NCBI RefSeq assembly: GCF_004345605.1 | Contig: NZ_SLVY01000006.1 | Location: forward strand, 186,001 to 250,000 | Source: Rhodococcus sp. SMB37 | GTDB taxonomy: Bacteria > Actinomycetota > Actinomycetes > Mycobacteriales > Mycobacteriaceae | DNA: 64,000 bases | Direction: 5' to 3' | Shown here: piece after piece, positions 26,294 to 35,614 of the stretch | How positions within the stretch are numbered: position 1 is the stretch's first letter | Layout: each line of letters opens with the position of its first letter | Notes under the pieces: generated by a model | Databases searched by the model: none | What the model saw: only the letters and a program-made list of their open reading frames with translations | Told to the model about the DNA's origin: nothing | Program-made: the position numbers and the translations under genes

Positions 26294-27219
26294 TGCCCCC
26301 CAAGGGAGGGCGAGCGAACTTCGCTTCACTGGTCGGAGCGGTAGGAGACAACTCACCGGTCGATCGTAAGCGAACCACCACCAGCCCCAAGACCGTCGAC
26401 GCCGAACCCGTCGATGGCCAGTTCATGGCTGATGTCCCCGTAAAGCAGCTTGTCGCGAACCCCCGCAACCCCCGTGACGAAGTCGGAGACCTGTCTGATC
26501 TCGCAACGATCACCGACCGACAGCTGCAGCCAGGAACTGCTGTCAGTCGCGCCGCATGGCTCAAGCTGTGGCCCGAAGACGAAACCGAGATCGGCACAGC
26601 ACAGTATGTCGTTGTCAACGGCAACCGACGTCTCGCCGCAGCAGTCAAATACGGGCGCGAAGGACTTGATGTCGTTGTCCGAGACAGCATCGCCGCCAGT
26701 CGGGGAGAGGTCCTCTGGGCTGCCACCAGCGAGAACATCGATCGCCGAGACTTCGACGTTGTCGAAGAGGCGAAGGCTGTCGAACTCATGGTCAAGGAGT
26801 TCGGGAGCGCCGACGCGGCAGCAGCAAAACTCGGACGCTCCAAAGGATGGGTGTCCCAACGCCGCGCACTACTGAAACTCGCCCCCGAACTCCAAGCAGC
26901 GCTCCGCGCAGGTGATCTCGCGGTCCGGCACGCACGTACTCTCGCCAAGGTCCCTCTCGAAGAACAGGTCGCTGCCTGGGAAGCCGCCCAGAATCCGGAC
27001 CCGGACAAAGCAACAGCTGAACCAGAACCGAATGATCCTCAGACGGACGCTCCTGAACGGAAGCAGCAAGAAAAGCCGACGGGGGCGGAACCGGCCAAAA
27101 AGGTGGTTCAGGCGCTCAAAAAGTTGGGAGTCGATCCGGCAGTACTCGCAGCCGCAGTTCGCCAGCACTACTCCAGCGACGAGCAGCGGAAGCTCATCGA
27201 CGCACTCGAACTCGGTTAA
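26293..27219 (+). CDS. parB: ParB-family centromere-binding CTPase
   Basis: 308 residues. Box I is VKQLVANPRNPRDEVGDLSDL (about 50-70) and the CTP/arginine-rich motif is VVNGNRRLAAAVKYG (about 116-130). The HTH is FGSADAAAAKLGRSKGWVSQRRALLKLAPELQAALRAGDLAVRHARTLAKVP (about 170-220). A charged Pro/Glu-rich linker leads to a short C-terminal dimerisation segment. It should load at parS and spread as a CTP-dependent clamp. The best parS candidates are the 13 palindromes at 22568-24758. Followed by a terminator hairpin. Confidence 0.92.
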   Translation: MPPKGGRANFASLVGAVGDNSPVDRKRTTTSPKTVDAEPVDGQFMADVPVKQLVANPRNPRDEVGDLSDLATITDRQLQPGTAVSRAAWLKLWPEDETEIGTAQYVVVNGNRRLAAAVKYGREGLDVVVRDSIAASRGEVLWAATSENIDRRDFDVVEEAKAVELMVKEFGSADAAAAKLGRSKGWVSQRRALLKLAPELQAALRAGDLAVRHARTLAKVPLEEQVAAWEAAQNPDPDKATAEPEPNDPQTDAPERKQQEKPTGAEPAKKVVQALKKLGVDPAVLAAAVRQHYSSDEQRKLIDALELG

Positions 27220-27245
27220 CAGAATTCGGACGTTGAACAGATGAT

Positions 27246-27292
27246 GCCGCCAACCAGCCGGTCTCCCGCCGGCTGGCTGGGTGGTTGGCGGC
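27246..27292 (+). terminator. Terminator after parAB
   Basis: GCCGCCAACCA (27246-27256) pairs with TGGTTGGCGGC (27282-27292), and an inner stem AGCCGG/CCGGCT lies between. It is located 27 bases after the parB stop. Confidence 0.7.
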
Positions 27293-27338
27293 CTGCACAC
27301 AGGCGAACGACCTTCTCACGCAGACAGTCGAGGGCACG

Positions 27339-27644
27339 ATGACCATGACTCATATGGACGCCTCGTCCGAATCACTGTTACACCACACGTACTTCGTCGA
27401 GACACGTCACTATTCGCATCAGGTGCACCAGAAAATCAGCGGAACAGGGCATTCCACGAAAGCCGCCAGATCAATGATTGCCGGCAGCATCGCGCATATG
27501 CGACCGTGCGACGATTGCAGCCTGAAGCACCCCGGCATCCTGCGGCTCTCGCCGCAATCCGCTGGACCCGAACCCTCGACCGGTCAGGGTCAATACAACA
27601 CCACCACATCGCTGTTCGAATTCGCGTGGGGCATTGATGAATAA
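27339..27644 (+). CDS. Small unknown protein preceding tap
   Basis: 101 residues from ATG 27339 (MTMTHMDASSESLLHHTYFVETRHYSHQVHQKISGTGHSTKAARSMIAG). His- and Ser-rich with a CDDC motif (RPCDDCSLKH). Its stop overlaps the tap start by 8 bases, so it is probably translated with it. A nearby alternative frame (27281-27637) is less protein-like. No family recognised. Confidence 0.5.
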   Translation: MTMTHMDASSESLLHHTYFVETRHYSHQVHQKISGTGHSTKAARSMIAGSIAHMRPCDDCSLKHPGILRLSPQSAGPEPSTGQGQYNTTTSLFEFAWGIDE

Positions 27645-29496
27645 AGATGACACACAGTTCACCCTCTTCGACGTCGAAGCCTCAGATGAACCAGAGGCCG
27701 TCGATGAGATCATCACGCCTGGAACCCAACTCAACAGTGAATCGGTAGCGTCCGATATCGGTACCGTCGATCCTCCCCGATCAGAAATCAACACACTTGT
27801 GGACGTGCCGGTCGCCGCCGCCCCCGAGACCACCGACGACGAACAGGCAGAGGGGGAGCATCCAACTGATGGCGACGACTCCGACCTGAAGCCCTGGGAA
27901 TCCCTCCCCGCAGGCACCGACGCAGACGGACACGCCCTCATCGTCACCGCCGCCGCCACCTACACCCCCTCCGGTCAACGGCTGACCGGCCCGGTCGACT
28001 CGATCGACAAACTCGACAAACTCCTGCACTGGGCCGCACTGGCACCCCACGGCCTCACCGCACAGGTATGGTTCGTCGGCATCGACTCTTGCGCCGGGCT
28101 CGGCTGGACCATCGACCCCGGCAGCGAAGACGACGTCGACGACCTCGAACAACTACGCCAACACGCCGCCAACGAGCTGACCCACACGATCACCGCGACC
28201 CTGCCACCGCTCCTTGCCGCCGGCTGGGAACTGCGCGGAGACCCCGGCTACGTCATCCACCTGACCCGCAAAGTCGGCAAAGCCACCCAGATGGTCGACC
28301 TCATCCTCGAACCGTACGTCTGGACCTACTGGAACAAAGACTTCGGCTGGGGCAACCGCATCGGCGACATGGGAATACTCGGCAACCCAGCCGCTGGCAC
28401 ATACCTGCCCGACGACGACCTGCCCGCCGCCCGCGAACTCGGCCGTCGCCTCGCGTGGTCAGTCGAGCACCTCGACACCCTGCCCGGCCCCACCCCGGCC
28501 CGCACAGGCGCCGCGATCCTCGACAAGATCCGCCGCGAACGCCTCCGCACCGGCAAAGGCATCGTCGTCACCGCCGCCGGCCCCCTCCCACCGATCGACG
28601 GACCGCCCCGTGGCGACCTCGAACCCCCGGCCGGCTGGTCCCGGCTCCCCGACACCGACGACCTCGAGGGCGCCGCCGCGCTGGTGACCATCGACCAACG
28701 CGCCGCCTACCTCGCCTCCGCCGGCATGCTGTCCTTCGGCTACGGCCGGGTCCGCAACCTCCTCGGCGCCGACGCCGTAAATGCTGCCGCCGATGCCAAG
28801 CCTGCGTTCGGCATCTGGCGCGTGACGCTCCCCGCCGCCGGCCAGTACGCCCTGCCGGAGAAACTTCCTTTGCCGCACCCAGCGATGCGCGACGACCAAC
28901 CGGTGCAGACCTGGATCACCACCGTCAGTCTCGACGGACTCTGCGCCCCGATCGCCGACGGCGGCATGGGCCTCGATGTCGACGACCTCGACGTCACCGA
29001 AGCCTGGGTCTACGAAGAGCAAGGTCGGGCACTCGACAAGTGGGCCAAGCTGATACGCGCAGCGCGCACCGTCGCCGTCGACACCGATGATGTGGCGATG
29101 AAACGCTTCCTCGGCGCGTGCTACAAAGGCTATGTCGGGCGTATGGTCAACCCCGACATGTGGACCGCCACCCGCATGCAGCACCACCACCAACCGCTGT
29201 GGCGGGCAGCGATCATGGCGCACTGCCGCTGGCGCGGCCGCCGTGTGGCGATGCGCATCGCCCGCGAGACCGGACGCTGGCCGATCCGCACCATGACCGA
29301 CTCCTGGGTCTACCTCCTCGGCGACGGCCAACATATTGCCGACGACAGTGATGCGTTAGGCAAGATGACCGTGGAAAAACACACCCGGCTCACCGATGAG
29401 ATGCTGTTGTCGTTCGCGGCCGCCGAGACCACCCACGAGATCCGCCTCGCGATCGCCTCCGCCTACGGCACCGATGTCAGCGAGGTGGGGGAGTAG
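27637..29496 (+). CDS. tap: Telomere-associated protein Tap-like
   Basis: About 619 residues. An acidic N-terminus is followed by a region with QVWFVGIDSCAGLGW and GWELRGDPGYVIHLTRKVG. The second half keeps, in order, the landmarks of Streptomyces Tap: LVTIDQRAAYLASAGMLSFGYG, GIWRVTLPA, EAWVYEEQGRALDKW, MKRFLGACYKGYVGRMVN, PLWRAAIMAHCRWRGRRVAMRIARETGRWPIRTMTDSWVYL. Tap binds the single-stranded 3' ends of linear actinobacterial replicons and recruits the terminal protein. The next gene follows with no gap and matches Tpg. Presence implies a linear plasmid. Recognition is by remembered motif order. Confidence 0.75.
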   Translation: MNKDDTQFTLFDVEASDEPEAVDEIITPGTQLNSESVASDIGTVDPPRSEINTLVDVPVAAAPETTDDEQAEGEHPTDGDDSDLKPWESLPAGTDADGHALIVTAAATYTPSGQRLTGPVDSIDKLDKLLHWAALAPHGLTAQVWFVGIDSCAGLGWTIDPGSEDDVDDLEQLRQHAANELTHTITATLPPLLAAGWELRGDPGYVIHLTRKVGKATQMVDLILEPYVWTYWNKDFGWGNRIGDMGILGNPAAGTYLPDDDLPAARELGRRLAWSVEHLDTLPGPTPARTGAAILDKIRRERLRTGKGIVVTAAGPLPPIDGPPRGDLEPPAGWSRLPDTDDLEGAAALVTIDQRAAYLASAGMLSFGYGRVRNLLGADAVNAAADAKPAFGIWRVTLPAAGQYALPEKLPLPHPAMRDDQPVQTWITTVSLDGLCAPIADGGMGLDVDDLDVTEAWVYEEQGRALDKWAKLIRAARTVAVDTDDVAMKRFLGACYKGYVGRMVNPDMWTATRMQHHHQPLWRAAIMAHCRWRGRRVAMRIARETGRWPIRTMTDSWVYLLGDGQHIADDSDALGKMTVEKHTRLTDEMLLSFAAAETTHEIRLAIASAYGTDVSEVGE

Positions 29497-30291
29497 ATGG
29501 CACTGCACCTACCCACACCACGCTCGAAGTCCGTGCCACAGAAAACCACCGGCCTCGACGGCCTGAAGGTCACGGTCGCCGCCGCCGCAGCCGCCGGGGT
29601 CGCCAAATCCCAGGAAACCAGCCGCGGCCTGGCCGGCCTGACCGCAACAGTGTCCATTGCCCAGCTGCGCGCCGAAATCGGCAACGACGGACTGCGCCAG
29701 GCCGCGATCGACGCCGGCCGCACACCCCCGTCCGATCGCACCCTGCGCCGCTGGGCCCAGCAGGACCGCATCCCGCATCCCGAGGTCGCCGAACTCGCGC
29801 AACGCCGCGCAGCCATCACCCGGCTCGGCGGTGTCAATGCCGTGGCACAGCGGATCGGCCGCAGTCCGTCGTCGGTGCGGAAATACGTGGCGGGCAAGAC
29901 CAACGAGCTGCGTAATGACGCGAAATCTAAGCTCACGGCGGCGAGGGCGACGGACACCATGCGCAAGGCCGGTGTCCTCAACCCCGACGGAACACCGAAG
30001 GTCGCGACCATCCGGGTCACCGGCCGCGTGCATGTCCGTAACGGCGACGAAGCGGGTTACGACTACCGCACCCGCACCTTGGATTTCGGGAACTCCGATG
30101 TCCCGTTCAGTGCTGACGAGTCCCGCGAGATCGCCGCGGCATTGGCCAACGACGACCAGGCCCGTGTTGTGGCGATTCTGGAACGTCATGCCACGCTCGA
30201 TTATCCGGAGAACAAGGGTTTCGACGTCTACGGAGACCAATTCGGGTTTCATTTCGATGCAATCGAGAAACTCGACGTCACCTGGCACTGA
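29497..30291 (+). CDS. tpg: Telomere terminal protein Tpg-like
   Basis: 264 residues; starts directly after the tap stop with GGTGGGGGAG as ribosome site. Two HTH-like segments occur (RTPPSDRTLRRWAQQDRIPHPEVAELA and LGGVNAVAQRIGRSPSSVRKYVAGKTNELRNDAKSKL), then a Tpg-like C-terminal half: IRVTGRVHVRNGDEAGYDYRTRTLDF, SADESREIAAALANDDQARVVAILERHA and FGFHFDAIEKLDVTW. Tpg primes end patching by covalently joining the 5' telomere end. Longer at the N-terminus than the ~185-residue Streptomyces Tpg. Its 5' three quarters recur at 44398. Confidence 0.75.
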   Translation: MALHLPTPRSKSVPQKTTGLDGLKVTVAAAAAAGVAKSQETSRGLAGLTATVSIAQLRAEIGNDGLRQAAIDAGRTPPSDRTLRRWAQQDRIPHPEVAELAQRRAAITRLGGVNAVAQRIGRSPSSVRKYVAGKTNELRNDAKSKLTAARATDTMRKAGVLNPDGTPKVATIRVTGRVHVRNGDEAGYDYRTRTLDFGNSDVPFSADESREIAAALANDDQARVVAILERHATLDYPENKGFDVYGDQFGFHFDAIEKLDVTWH

Positions 30292-30323
30292 CCGGTGGGG
30301 ACGCGCTCGGTGTCGCGGCATTG

Positions 30324-30425
30324 ATGTGGGATCTCGGTCCTGGCGAGGTCGAACTGAAGGTCTTCGAGCGCGTGATGCGTCCGTTCGTCGAAGTCTGCGG
30401 TGATCTGCCGGAACAGCTGCTCTGA
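30324..30425 (+). CDS. 33-codon ORF after tpg
   Basis: ATGTGGGATCTCGGTCC begins a short frame encoding MWDLGPGEVELKVFERVMRPFVEVCGDLPEQLL. The open frame actually extends back to the tpg stop, where it could be coupled. The sequence is well-formed for a helix but the size makes it doubtful. Confidence 0.3.
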   Translation: MWDLGPGEVELKVFERVMRPFVEVCGDLPEQLL

Positions 30426-30522
30426 CCGCGGGGTCCATCGTCCGGTCGTCAACCGATCGCACTCTCCACGGCGACGCCGCCACCCGAGCAAAGCGCCGGA
30501 GCAGTCTTCTGCTCTGCGCATC

Positions 30523-31196
30523 TCACTGCACGTCCTTCGGAACAGGGTGCACGAGCGTTGCTTCTCGCGCATTGCAGACGGCGACCAGGAACAAGCCCAG
30601 CGGTATTGCGCTGATGCTGGCTACAAGCGCGAGGCCGGGGTGGAACCATGCAGGGAGATCGGTGAACATGTCGCCGCCGAAGACGATGCCGCACAGCATG
30701 AGCGGCGTGAGCACGATGCCGGACCACATGAGCACGAAGCTGCACCCGGCCAGGAAGCCCACACGCGAGCACGCACCCCGCCTGGTCCCTCGTCCCGGAC
30801 TGGTCGAAGGGCATTCCTGACCTCGAGCGGCCACCGGACGACGAGGATGTCCTTGACGTAGTCCGGGTCGAACGTGGTGTGGCGGAACGTGATGGTCTGG
30901 CCCACTAGTCTGTGGCCGCTGCGGGGCATCTCCAGAGGGCACGACGTCGTTCGGTGGAGGGTGCCGTGCCCTGGCGCTTCCGCCGTGATGACGAGTGTGT
31001 CGGCTCCCTGCGCCTCGCTGGGACCATCCTCAATCGCGTCGTCGATCATTCCGACGGCAAGGTGGCCTTCGGTGAGCTGCTCCTCGTTCGGGGTTGGGCG
31101 CGGAATCGGTGGTGGGGTGAACTCGCTGACGATCGCTTTCTGGACGCGTCGGAGCATGGCCGGCTGTTCGTGCTTGCTGGGATCCGTGGGGTTCAT
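30523..31196 (-). pseudogene. Membrane protein gene with an apparent frameshift
   Basis: From ATG 31196 (after GGAGGCCGACG) the frame reads MNPTDPSKHEQPAMLRRVQKAIV..DTLVITAEAPGHGTLHRTTSCPLEMPRSGHRLVGQTITFRHTTFDPDYVKDILVVRWPLEVRNALRPVRDEGPGG. Near 30776 good sequence moves to another frame with two membrane helices, RVGFLAGCSFVLMWSGIVLTPLML and PGLALVASISAIPLGLFLVAV, ending at 30523. Either one gene of ~220 residues broken by a shift or two overlapping genes, the second from GTG. No family recognised. Confidence 0.5.
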
Positions 31197-31278
31197 CGTC
31201 GGCCTCCAGCTGGTGTGCGCACGCGAGTCTGTGTGTTCGTTCCTGGTCATGATCGAACTGTCCTCGGCGGCCGGGTAG

Positions 31279-31980
31279 TTACGGGCATTGCGGGCAGCGG
31301 GGCACGAGGTCGGCGCGCATTCCCAGGCCGACCGCGGCGTCGACGACCCGCGGCCACATTCTCGGGTCGGTGAGCGCGAAGTCCTGGAGGTCGCCGCGGG
31401 TGTTGTGGACTACTTCGATGCGGGATTCGGTGTTCCACAACGCTAGTGCGGGTCCGTTCGAGTGCGCCGCGTCGTAGTAGATGCCGTGTATACGACGGCG
31501 GGCGACTGGTTGGTCCTCGTAGATCGCCCTCGCCCACTGCTGGGTACGGGGCCGCGGGTAGTCGCCGGTGGCCAGCGAGGGTAACGCGCCGATCCGCATC
31601 GCGGTTCCTTGTCCGCGTAGATCGAGCACAGCCAACGGCACGGTGGGCCGCAGCAACGCGATCCGGTAGCGCGGGCACACGGCGGCGGCGGGAAAGTCGC
31701 CGAACACTTCACCGATGGCGGTGGCGATGTTGCCGGCGACGTACAGCACGGACCGGCCGTCCGGGCACACCCGCGGCGCGCCGCCGGAGACGGGCAGGTG
31801 CGGATCGAGTCGGTGCAGCGGCCCGAACGTGCGGTGCGTGATCCCGTCCGGGGTATGCGGCGACGGATGGTAGATGCGGCACCACGCCCACAGACGGCGG
31901 CTGGTGGGATCACGCCACCGCCACATCCAGGCGTGTCCGCCGCGTAGCGGCCGTGCTGGTGCGGCGAGTGTGGCTACCAC
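31279..31980 (-). CDS. RES-domain toxin (NAD-consuming)
   Basis: 233 residues from GTG 31980, overlapping the antitoxin stop. Motifs of RES proteins are in order: WCRIYHPSPHTPDGITHRTFGPLHRLD (the Arg/Tyr-type entry site), VLYVAGNIATAIGEVFGD (Glu), GDYPRPRTQQWARAIYED and GIYYDAAHSNGPALALWN (Ser). RES toxins degrade NAD+ and arrest growth unless bound by an Xre/MbcA-type antitoxin. The partner at 31974-32561 is intact, so this pair is probably an active plasmid addiction module. Confidence 0.85.
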   Translation of the reverse strand: MVATLAAPARPLRGGHAWMWRWRDPTSRRLWAWCRIYHPSPHTPDGITHRTFGPLHRLDPHLPVSGGAPRVCPDGRSVLYVAGNIATAIGEVFGDFPAAAVCPRYRIALLRPTVPLAVLDLRGQGTAMRIGALPSLATGDYPRPRTQQWARAIYEDQPVARRRIHGIYYDAAHSNGPALALWNTESRIEVVHNTRGDLQDFALTDPRMWPRVVDAAVGLGMRADLVPRCPQCP

Positions 31981-32561
31981 GCGGCGGCAGTACCGGCATG
32001 TGCTGCGCGCACCACGTCCTCGACCCGCCCGGTGGCGAGGGCGTCGGCAGGGGTGGTGCCCTCGAGATCGCTGTTGGGGGTCTGTGCCCATTCGGTCAAC
32101 GACACTGCTCCGCCGGGGAACACGGCACCGACCTGGGAGAGGCCGGGCACGACTCCGGTCTCGGTGTCGGCGTGGAACTGCCATGCGGGCAGTCTCCATT
32201 CACGGCTTTTCTTGAGCCCGATCAGGTCTCCGGTCTTGAGGCGGTCGAGGATGGCTTGCTCGGACACCTCCAGCAGTTCCGCTGCTTCCGTCCGGGTCAG
32301 GGACGCGTCCGCCACGGCGCGTCGTGCGCGGTACTGGCGGCGCAGGTTCTCCAGCGCGGCGCGCTTACGATCGGCAGATGTTGGCGGCGGTCCCCACAGT
32401 GCTGGATCGAGTCCGTCGCCGTTGGTGTCGTCGCCGACCACGCCGAGCACGAAGCTGTCCCGTTCAGTGTCGGGAACGGCGGCGAGCGCCTCCTTCAGGG
32501 CCGCTGAGAAGTCCGTCGCCCGGTGGCGGGGTGTGGTGTCCGCGTGCGCCTTGGTGCTCAT
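31974..32561 (-). CDS. Xre/MbcA/ParS-type antitoxin with HTH
   Basis: 195 residues. The middle HTH reads SLTRTEAAELLEVSEQAILDRLKTGDLIGLKKSREWRLPAWQF and the C-terminal toxin-binding region is GAVFPGGAVSLTEWAQTPNSDLEGTTPADAL, the FPGG..SL..WL..PN..L.G.TP pattern of this antitoxin class. It precedes and overlaps the RES toxin, the usual order. ATG 32561 follows TTAGGAGAG at longer than usual distance. Likely represses its own operon through the HTH. Confidence 0.85.
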   Translation of the reverse strand: MSTKAHADTTPRHRATDFSAALKEALAAVPDTERDSFVLGVVGDDTNGDGLDPALWGPPPTSADRKRAALENLRRQYRARRAVADASLTRTEAAELLEVSEQAILDRLKTGDLIGLKKSREWRLPAWQFHADTETGVVPGLSQVGAVFPGGAVSLTEWAQTPNSDLEGTTPADALATGRVEDVVRAAHAGTAAAW

Positions 32562-33239
32562 GCCCCCAGTCTACTCTCCTAAAAAGGATAAACAAGATAG
32601 GCAAGGTGCCCTGTTTAGGGCGCGCACACACGCCCTGTTGCCCTCCTGTCGGGCTGTTTGCGCGGAGGCCCTACTGGGTCTTTCCGCCGGAAAGATGCTC
32701 CGGGCGCTACCGGGTATCGGGACGGGCTGGTCGGTCGGTCGAGAGTGGCCGGGCGCTCGTTGCCAGGGCCTGTGTCGGATCTTTCCGCGGAAAGTCGCGC
32801 AGTCGAGGGGCGGTGCGCAGTGTTCCCGCGGCGGACAAAGCCGGGTACGTTCCGCGGTATCGAAGGTGGCATCGGTGCGTGCGTGTGCGACGCGGGTTCA
32901 CGCCAGGGTATGGCACTCGCTGGACGTGCGATGTCCACACAGTGCGCTGCCGAGAGGCGGACGTATGTCAGTGAGTGGGATCCGCGTTGGCGGCAATGGG
33001 CATGGCGGCCTGAAGAATCGGCCGCGGCCGCGACCAGCGCAGGGTGACGTTCCAGCGGACTGTTGAGCGCGCGGCCGCCCCGGTCCATTGGTACAATCAC
33101 ACGAGAAGTAATGCAGTACAACATAAGTCGATATGGCACCCCGCGATCATGCTGCCGGTGTCGCGTGTCTCGATCCCTTCTGATTCGCGCGACGCGAGCC
33201 GTCTGATTGTGCTGCAAGCCATATGAATAAGGGGGAGAT
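32562..33239. other. Gene-free region with two TTTCC-type palindromes
   Basis: About 680 bases upstream of the antitoxin gene and of the next plus-strand gene. No convincing coding frame. It contains TTTCCGCCGGAAA at 32691-32703 (17-base symmetric with flanks) and the even-centred TTTCCGCGGAAA at 32783-32794. An AT-richer promoter-like segment lies at 33095-33240. Confidence 0.55.
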
Positions 33240-33662
33240 GTGAGCGTCGCCGATATTGATGCCGAAAGGCAGGTTCTTCAGCGCACCCTGGATGGGCTCC
33301 ACGGGTTCTTCGGCGGTGACATGCCGAGTGTGGCGGATGGCTCGCTGGAGTGCGCGGCGCAGTCTGCGCGACACGGGGGAGTGGCAGAAGAATTCGCTGT
33401 CGAGCGAGGTGCGCGACCAGGTCGGCACCGTAGGCGAGATAGCAGGACGGACGCTGCACTGCCGTCCCGCCGAATGTGGTCGCTGACCAACGGCAAGTAC
33501 ACGGCGCGAGCTGAATACAGGGGAGGCGCCGCGGTATGGTCCGTCGTTGCAGCCGACGGTCCGACCACCCCGGAGTCTGCCAGTGGGATCGCTGAGACCA
33601 TGGGCGAAGCGAAGAGGGCTGCAGAGGTGGCGTTACGCCAGCACTGCACTCATCGGGAGTGA
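33240..33662 (+). CDS. Unknown protein
   Basis: 140 residues from GTG 33240, preceded by AAGGGGGAGAT. The N-terminus (VSVADIDAERQVLQRTLDGLHGFFGGD) and C-terminus (MWSLTNGKYTARAEYRGGAAVWSVVAADGPTTPESASGIAETMGEAKRAAEVALRQH) look coding. The Arg-rich middle (PGRHRRRDSRTDAALPSRR) looks out of frame, so two compensating frameshifts are possible. No family recognised. Confidence 0.5.
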   Translation: MSVADIDAERQVLQRTLDGLHGFFGGDMPSVADGSLECAAQSARHGGVAEEFAVERGARPGRHRRRDSRTDAALPSRRMWSLTNGKYTARAEYRGGAAVWSVVAADGPTTPESASGIAETMGEAKRAAEVALRQHCTHRE

Positions 33663-34458
33663 GTCGCCGAAACTCCAGGACGCGCAGGCTCGTGATGTGC
33701 ACTCGCGCAGCAGCGAGCCTGCGTCGTGTCTGCATAGGGTTGGAATTATGGTGCTGTGAAAGGGTATTCGTACCGGTCTGCCGCGCCCGCAGTCGAGATA
33801 AGTCGCCTGTGGTGGATCGCAGGACGAATGACAGGGACGCAGGCGCACGCTACGTAGACGAACAGGGTAAGGGGCGGGCCGGACTGGACTGCCGCGGTGC
33901 TCAGTGCACAGCCGGCGTCAATCGTTGCGTGTGCGTGCTTTCTGCCGGAGTACATCGAGTACGCGACCATCGGTGGTACCCACGCGGTCCAGCGGTTTGT
34001 CGAGGTGCCGGACGCGTCCTCCCGAGCATGCGTTTCGGTGCGGGTAGCAGGGCCTGAGGATGCTCTTCTGCCTTGTTGAGTGCGGCGTCGCCGGAGTGCA
34101 TGTGCTGGGGAATTCGACGTAGACCGCCGAGGGCAACAGGTTGCTTCGATGGCTCAACGGCAGAACCTGCATACCGCTTCCGGACGGGCTGGTGACCAGC
34201 CGCGGTAGTGGGGTGCCGAAGTCGATGCCGAGCGTCCAGCCGTGTGTCGCAGCGTGCCCTTTCGTGCCTGGTCGAAAAGCACATGTCCTGTTTCCGGTCG
34301 TCGCTATGTGTCGCTACCCAAGACGAGAGAGTTACCGGTGTGGCGTGCGTGAACCTCACGCATGGCTGGTGCGAAGGCCATGGCATCGAAGGCTCCTCTA
34401 CGCATGACCCGCACAACCCGCGTATACTGGTGGTGAGTGTGGAGAGGTGGGATCACAG
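33663..34458. other. Gene-free region before the second toxin-antitoxin pair
   Basis: About 800 bases. Open frames on either strand are Cys/Arg-rich, without ribosome sites or motifs. Nothing structured was recognised apart from the promoter region near 34400-34455. Confidence 0.5.
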
Positions 34459-35313
34459 ATGTCACGAGGACCCGAATCGGAACCGCAGGATCTGCGTCCA
34501 TTCGACGAGGTGGGCCAGTTGCTCGAGGACATCGCCGACCATAACGGACACTTCGTCTTGCTGGCGTTGCCGAAGTCGGCGCCGTCGTTCGTTGCGGACC
34601 TGCGTGCCGAGGGGACGAGCTTCGAAGGGGTGGATCCGGGGCTGTGGAAGACCGATTTGCACAGTTTGCGCGCCGCCCTGGACACCCCCGGTCTGGCGGA
34701 GGCCATGCGAGGGATTCCCGTGCCGGATGCCGCTGCCCTCATCCTAGGGGCCGCCGACGAGACACCCACCGCGATGCGGGTGGTCAACCAGAAGATCCTG
34801 GGCGTGTTCGTGAGGCAGTGGATGGCCGTGGCCGCAGGTAACTCGGATGACGCCGAGCTTGCCGACGCCGAGGCGGCGCACGTGGTCGCTGATGATGGCT
34901 GGGGGCCTGTCATCTCCGCAGCGGAAGCCGAGGGCCTCGAGCGGCAGAACCGGATCCTTCAGGTCGAACAGCGCCGCGAGCAGCTGGCCGACTCGTTCAC
35001 CCGCCCGGAGGCCGCCGATCTGCTCGGCGTTGCACCGCAGACGGTGTCGGACATGATTGCCGAGCGCCGACTGGTCGCCATCAAGGACGGCCGCGCGTGG
35101 AAGCTACCTGCGTGGCAGTTCACCCCGGACCTCGCCGAACCCGTCCTTCCCGACGTGGGGCGCTTGGCTCAGGAGTTCCCCGGTGGTGTGGTGAGTTTGT
35201 CGCGGTGGATGAGTCGGCCGAACGAGAACTTCGGTGGCCGTACCCCCGCGCAGGAGATGACCCGAGATAGTGCCCGGGTCTTCGCTGCCGTTCGTTCCTT
35301 GATGGCGGTCTGA
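34459..35313 (+). CDS. Xre/MbcA/ParS-type antitoxin of the disrupted RES pair
   Basis: 284 residues from ATG 34459, which follows GGAGAGG; a GTG at 34447 is too close to that site. A long N-terminal domain (FDEVGQLLEDIADHNGHFVLLALPKSAPSFVADLRAEG) precedes the HTH ADSFTRPEAADLLGVAPQTVSDMIAERRLVAIKDGRAWKLPAWQF and the toxin-binding region AQEFPGGVVSLSRWMSRPNENFGGRTPAQEM. The last part is clearly related to the antitoxin at 31974-32561. Stop and toxin start overlap (TGATGG). Confidence 0.8.
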   Translation: MSRGPESEPQDLRPFDEVGQLLEDIADHNGHFVLLALPKSAPSFVADLRAEGTSFEGVDPGLWKTDLHSLRAALDTPGLAEAMRGIPVPDAAALILGAADETPTAMRVVNQKILGVFVRQWMAVAAGNSDDAELADAEAAHVVADDGWGPVISAAEAEGLERQNRILQVEQRREQLADSFTRPEAADLLGVAPQTVSDMIAERRLVAIKDGRAWKLPAWQFTPDLAEPVLPDVGRLAQEFPGGVVSLSRWMSRPNENFGGRTPAQEMTRDSARVFAAVRSLMAV

Positions 35314-35614
35314 TGGCGAGATCCTTGGAGGGGCCAGACCGCCCGCTGCCGAAAGCAGACCATCGGTGGGTCTGGACACCGTCCGGCGCCGCCCCGCGGC
35401 CGTGGTACCGCATCTATCACCGTGATCGATACACCGCCGACGGCATCTCGTTCCGTCAGTTCGGGCCGCTGCACCGGTTCGACCATCACACGCCGCCGTA
35501 TCTGGACCCGGATGTCGATCCTGACGGCCGGGCAGTGCTGTACATCGCAGAGGACATCGCGACCGGTGGCTGCGAGGTGTTCGGAGAGGTCGGTATCGCG
35601 CCGCTGTGCTCTAA
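35313..35614 (+). pseudogene. RES toxin, 5' part, interrupted by an IS1380-type element
   Basis: Encodes MARSLEGPDRPLPKADHRWVWTPSGAAPRPWYRIYHRDRYTADGISFRQFGPLHRFDHH..VLYIAEDIATGGCEVFGEVGIAPLCSN, the N-terminal half of a RES domain. Beyond 35614 the frame enters the insertion sequence. Removing 35615-37301 and one CTAA copy restores an uninterrupted frame into 37306-37705. Confidence 0.85.

Noticed and set aside
27637-29496. Reading the tap gene as a DNA primase-polymerase
   Set aside because: DQRAAYLASAG and TDSWVYL recall polymerase-type motifs, but the motif order and the Tpg-like neighbour fit Tap much better.
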